A DNA stretch of 6,249 nt from Gammaproteobacteria bacterium. GTDB taxonomy: Bacteria > Pseudomonadota > Gammaproteobacteria > Arenicellales > DRJH01. Below the pieces are notes generated by a model, which saw only the letters and a program-made list of their open reading frames with translations, was not told where the DNA came from and searched no databases. The position numbers and the translations under genes were made by a program. This document shows, one piece after another, positions 5,587-6,249 of the stretch. The stretch covers positions 1 through 6,249 of the forward strand of contig DRJH01000383.1 in assembly GCA_011052285.1 (NCBI GenBank), read 5' to 3'. Position 1 is the first letter of the stretch. Each line of letters begins with the position of its first letter.

Positions 5587-6249
5587 TTACGCCAACGCCA
5601 GCATCCGGGCATTTTGCTGCTCCATATCACGTGCGGCGCTCATCATCTTGATGTTCATTTCGTACTGACGCGAAAGTTCAATCATTCTCACCAATGCGCC
5701 AACAGCACTGACATTGCTATGCTCCAGGACGCCTTTTCTCAACTGAACAGCCGCATCCGGAGGTTGAATTCCACTTGCTGTGCGCATTAAGCCATCCGGG
5801 CCTTTTTGCAGATTGGCCTCAGATGGATTAACCAGTTTAATGCGATCTAACACCGCCAACGTTTCCGGACCCTGGCCTTTGGGCTGAATCGAGATCGTGC
5901 CATCATGAGCAATCTCGATTTTCTCAGCCGGAGGAATAGCAATAGGACCCGTATTGCCGATGACCAGGCCACCCTGGCTGGTCTGTAACAGACCGTTGGC
6001 GGTTATCCGCAGACTACCGTCACGTGTGTAAGCCTCCTTGCCCGTCTGATCCTGGACTGCAATCCAGCCCTTGCCCTTGATCGCTACATCCAGGTCACGG
6101 CCGGTGGCTTCATTGATCCCTGGTTTGAAATCAACGCCAGGCCGTTCCGCCATGGCATAAACCCGGGTGGGATAACCGTTGCCGAAAACCGGCTGACTAC
6201 GAAATTGCGACAAATCAGCTCGAAATCCCGAGGTGCTGACATTGGCCAG
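5587..6249 (-). CDS. flgF: FlgF, flagellar proximal rod protein, 5' end outside window
   Basis: Rod component exported by the flagellar type III system. The frame is open from the window edge to the TAA at 5587-5589, giving 220 residues. Family members have about 245-250, so roughly the first 25 codons are missing. The first visible residues, LANVSTSGFRADL, are the conserved N-terminal rod motif (compare LANASTPGFRAQL in E. coli FlgF), which shows that the gene runs past any internal start such as the TTG at 6213. Downstream are RDLDVAIKGKGWIAVQ, EAYTRDGSLRI, GPIAIP and the C-terminal helix with SNVSAVGALVRMIELSRQYE. FlgF rather than FlgG is indicated by the lack of the FlgG-specific segment, the GWIAVQ motif, and its position upstream of a clear flgG. 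No frame disruption was seen. A 208-base gap containing a MITE-like element separates it from flgG. Confidence 0.95.
   Translation of the reverse strand: MANVSTSGFRADLSQFRSQPVFGNGYPTRVYAMAERPGVDFKPGINEATGRDLDVAIKGKGWIAVQDQTGKEAYTRDGSLRITANGLLQTSQGGLVIGNTGPIAIPPAEKIEIAHDGTISIQPKGQGPETLAVLDRIKLVNPSEANLQKGPDGLMRTASGIQPPDAAVQLRKGVLEHSNVSAVGALVRMIELSRQYEMNIKMMSAARDMEQQNARMLALA

Noticed and set aside
5587..6213. flgF starting at the TTG at 6213
   Set aside because: The frame continues upstream with the conserved LANVSTSGFRADL motif to the window edge, so the true start lies outside the window.

Overview
The window is an internal piece of a flagellar basal-body gene cluster, all on the minus strand. 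Reading along transcription (high to low coordinates) the order is flgF (5' end cut off by the window edge), flgG, flgH, flgI, flgJ, flgK (3' end cut off). This is the standard flgBCDEFGHIJ-KL order of many Proteobacteria. An L-ring lipoprotein (FlgH), a P-ring protein (FlgI) and a two-domain FlgJ (rod-binding domain plus C-terminal peptidoglycan hydrolase) point to a Gram-negative bacterium, most likely a gammaproteobacterium (a betaproteobacterium is possible). The genus cannot be fixed from this sequence.

Layout: flgF occupies 5587-6249. Between it and flgG is a 208-base gap (5379-5586) holding a 140-bp insertion. It has 18-bp perfect terminal inverted repeats and is flanked by a perfect 8-bp direct repeat, so it looks like a non-autonomous MITE. 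flgG is 4593-5378. A 176-base gap with no recognised gene follows, then flgH (3724-4416). The next gap, of 227 bases (3497-3723), carries an 11-bp perfect hairpin and two short tandem duplications. flgI (2369-3496, GTG start chosen from its ribosome binding site), flgJ (1307-2368) and flgK (1-1302) are packed with 0 and 4 bases between them. A weak candidate sigma-28 promoter lies inside the end of flgJ, upstream of flgK.

How the genes work together: FlgF and FlgG form the proximal-most/distal rod. FlgJ caps the growing rod and cuts peptidoglycan to let it through. FlgI and FlgH, exported by Sec, form the P and L ring bushing in the periplasm/peptidoglycan and outer membrane. FlgK is the first hook-filament junction protein.

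The gene content is conventional, and I see no new multi-gene system. The parts worth a second look are between genes: the MITE with its target duplication, the structured flgH-flgI spacer, and the possible internal flgK promoter.
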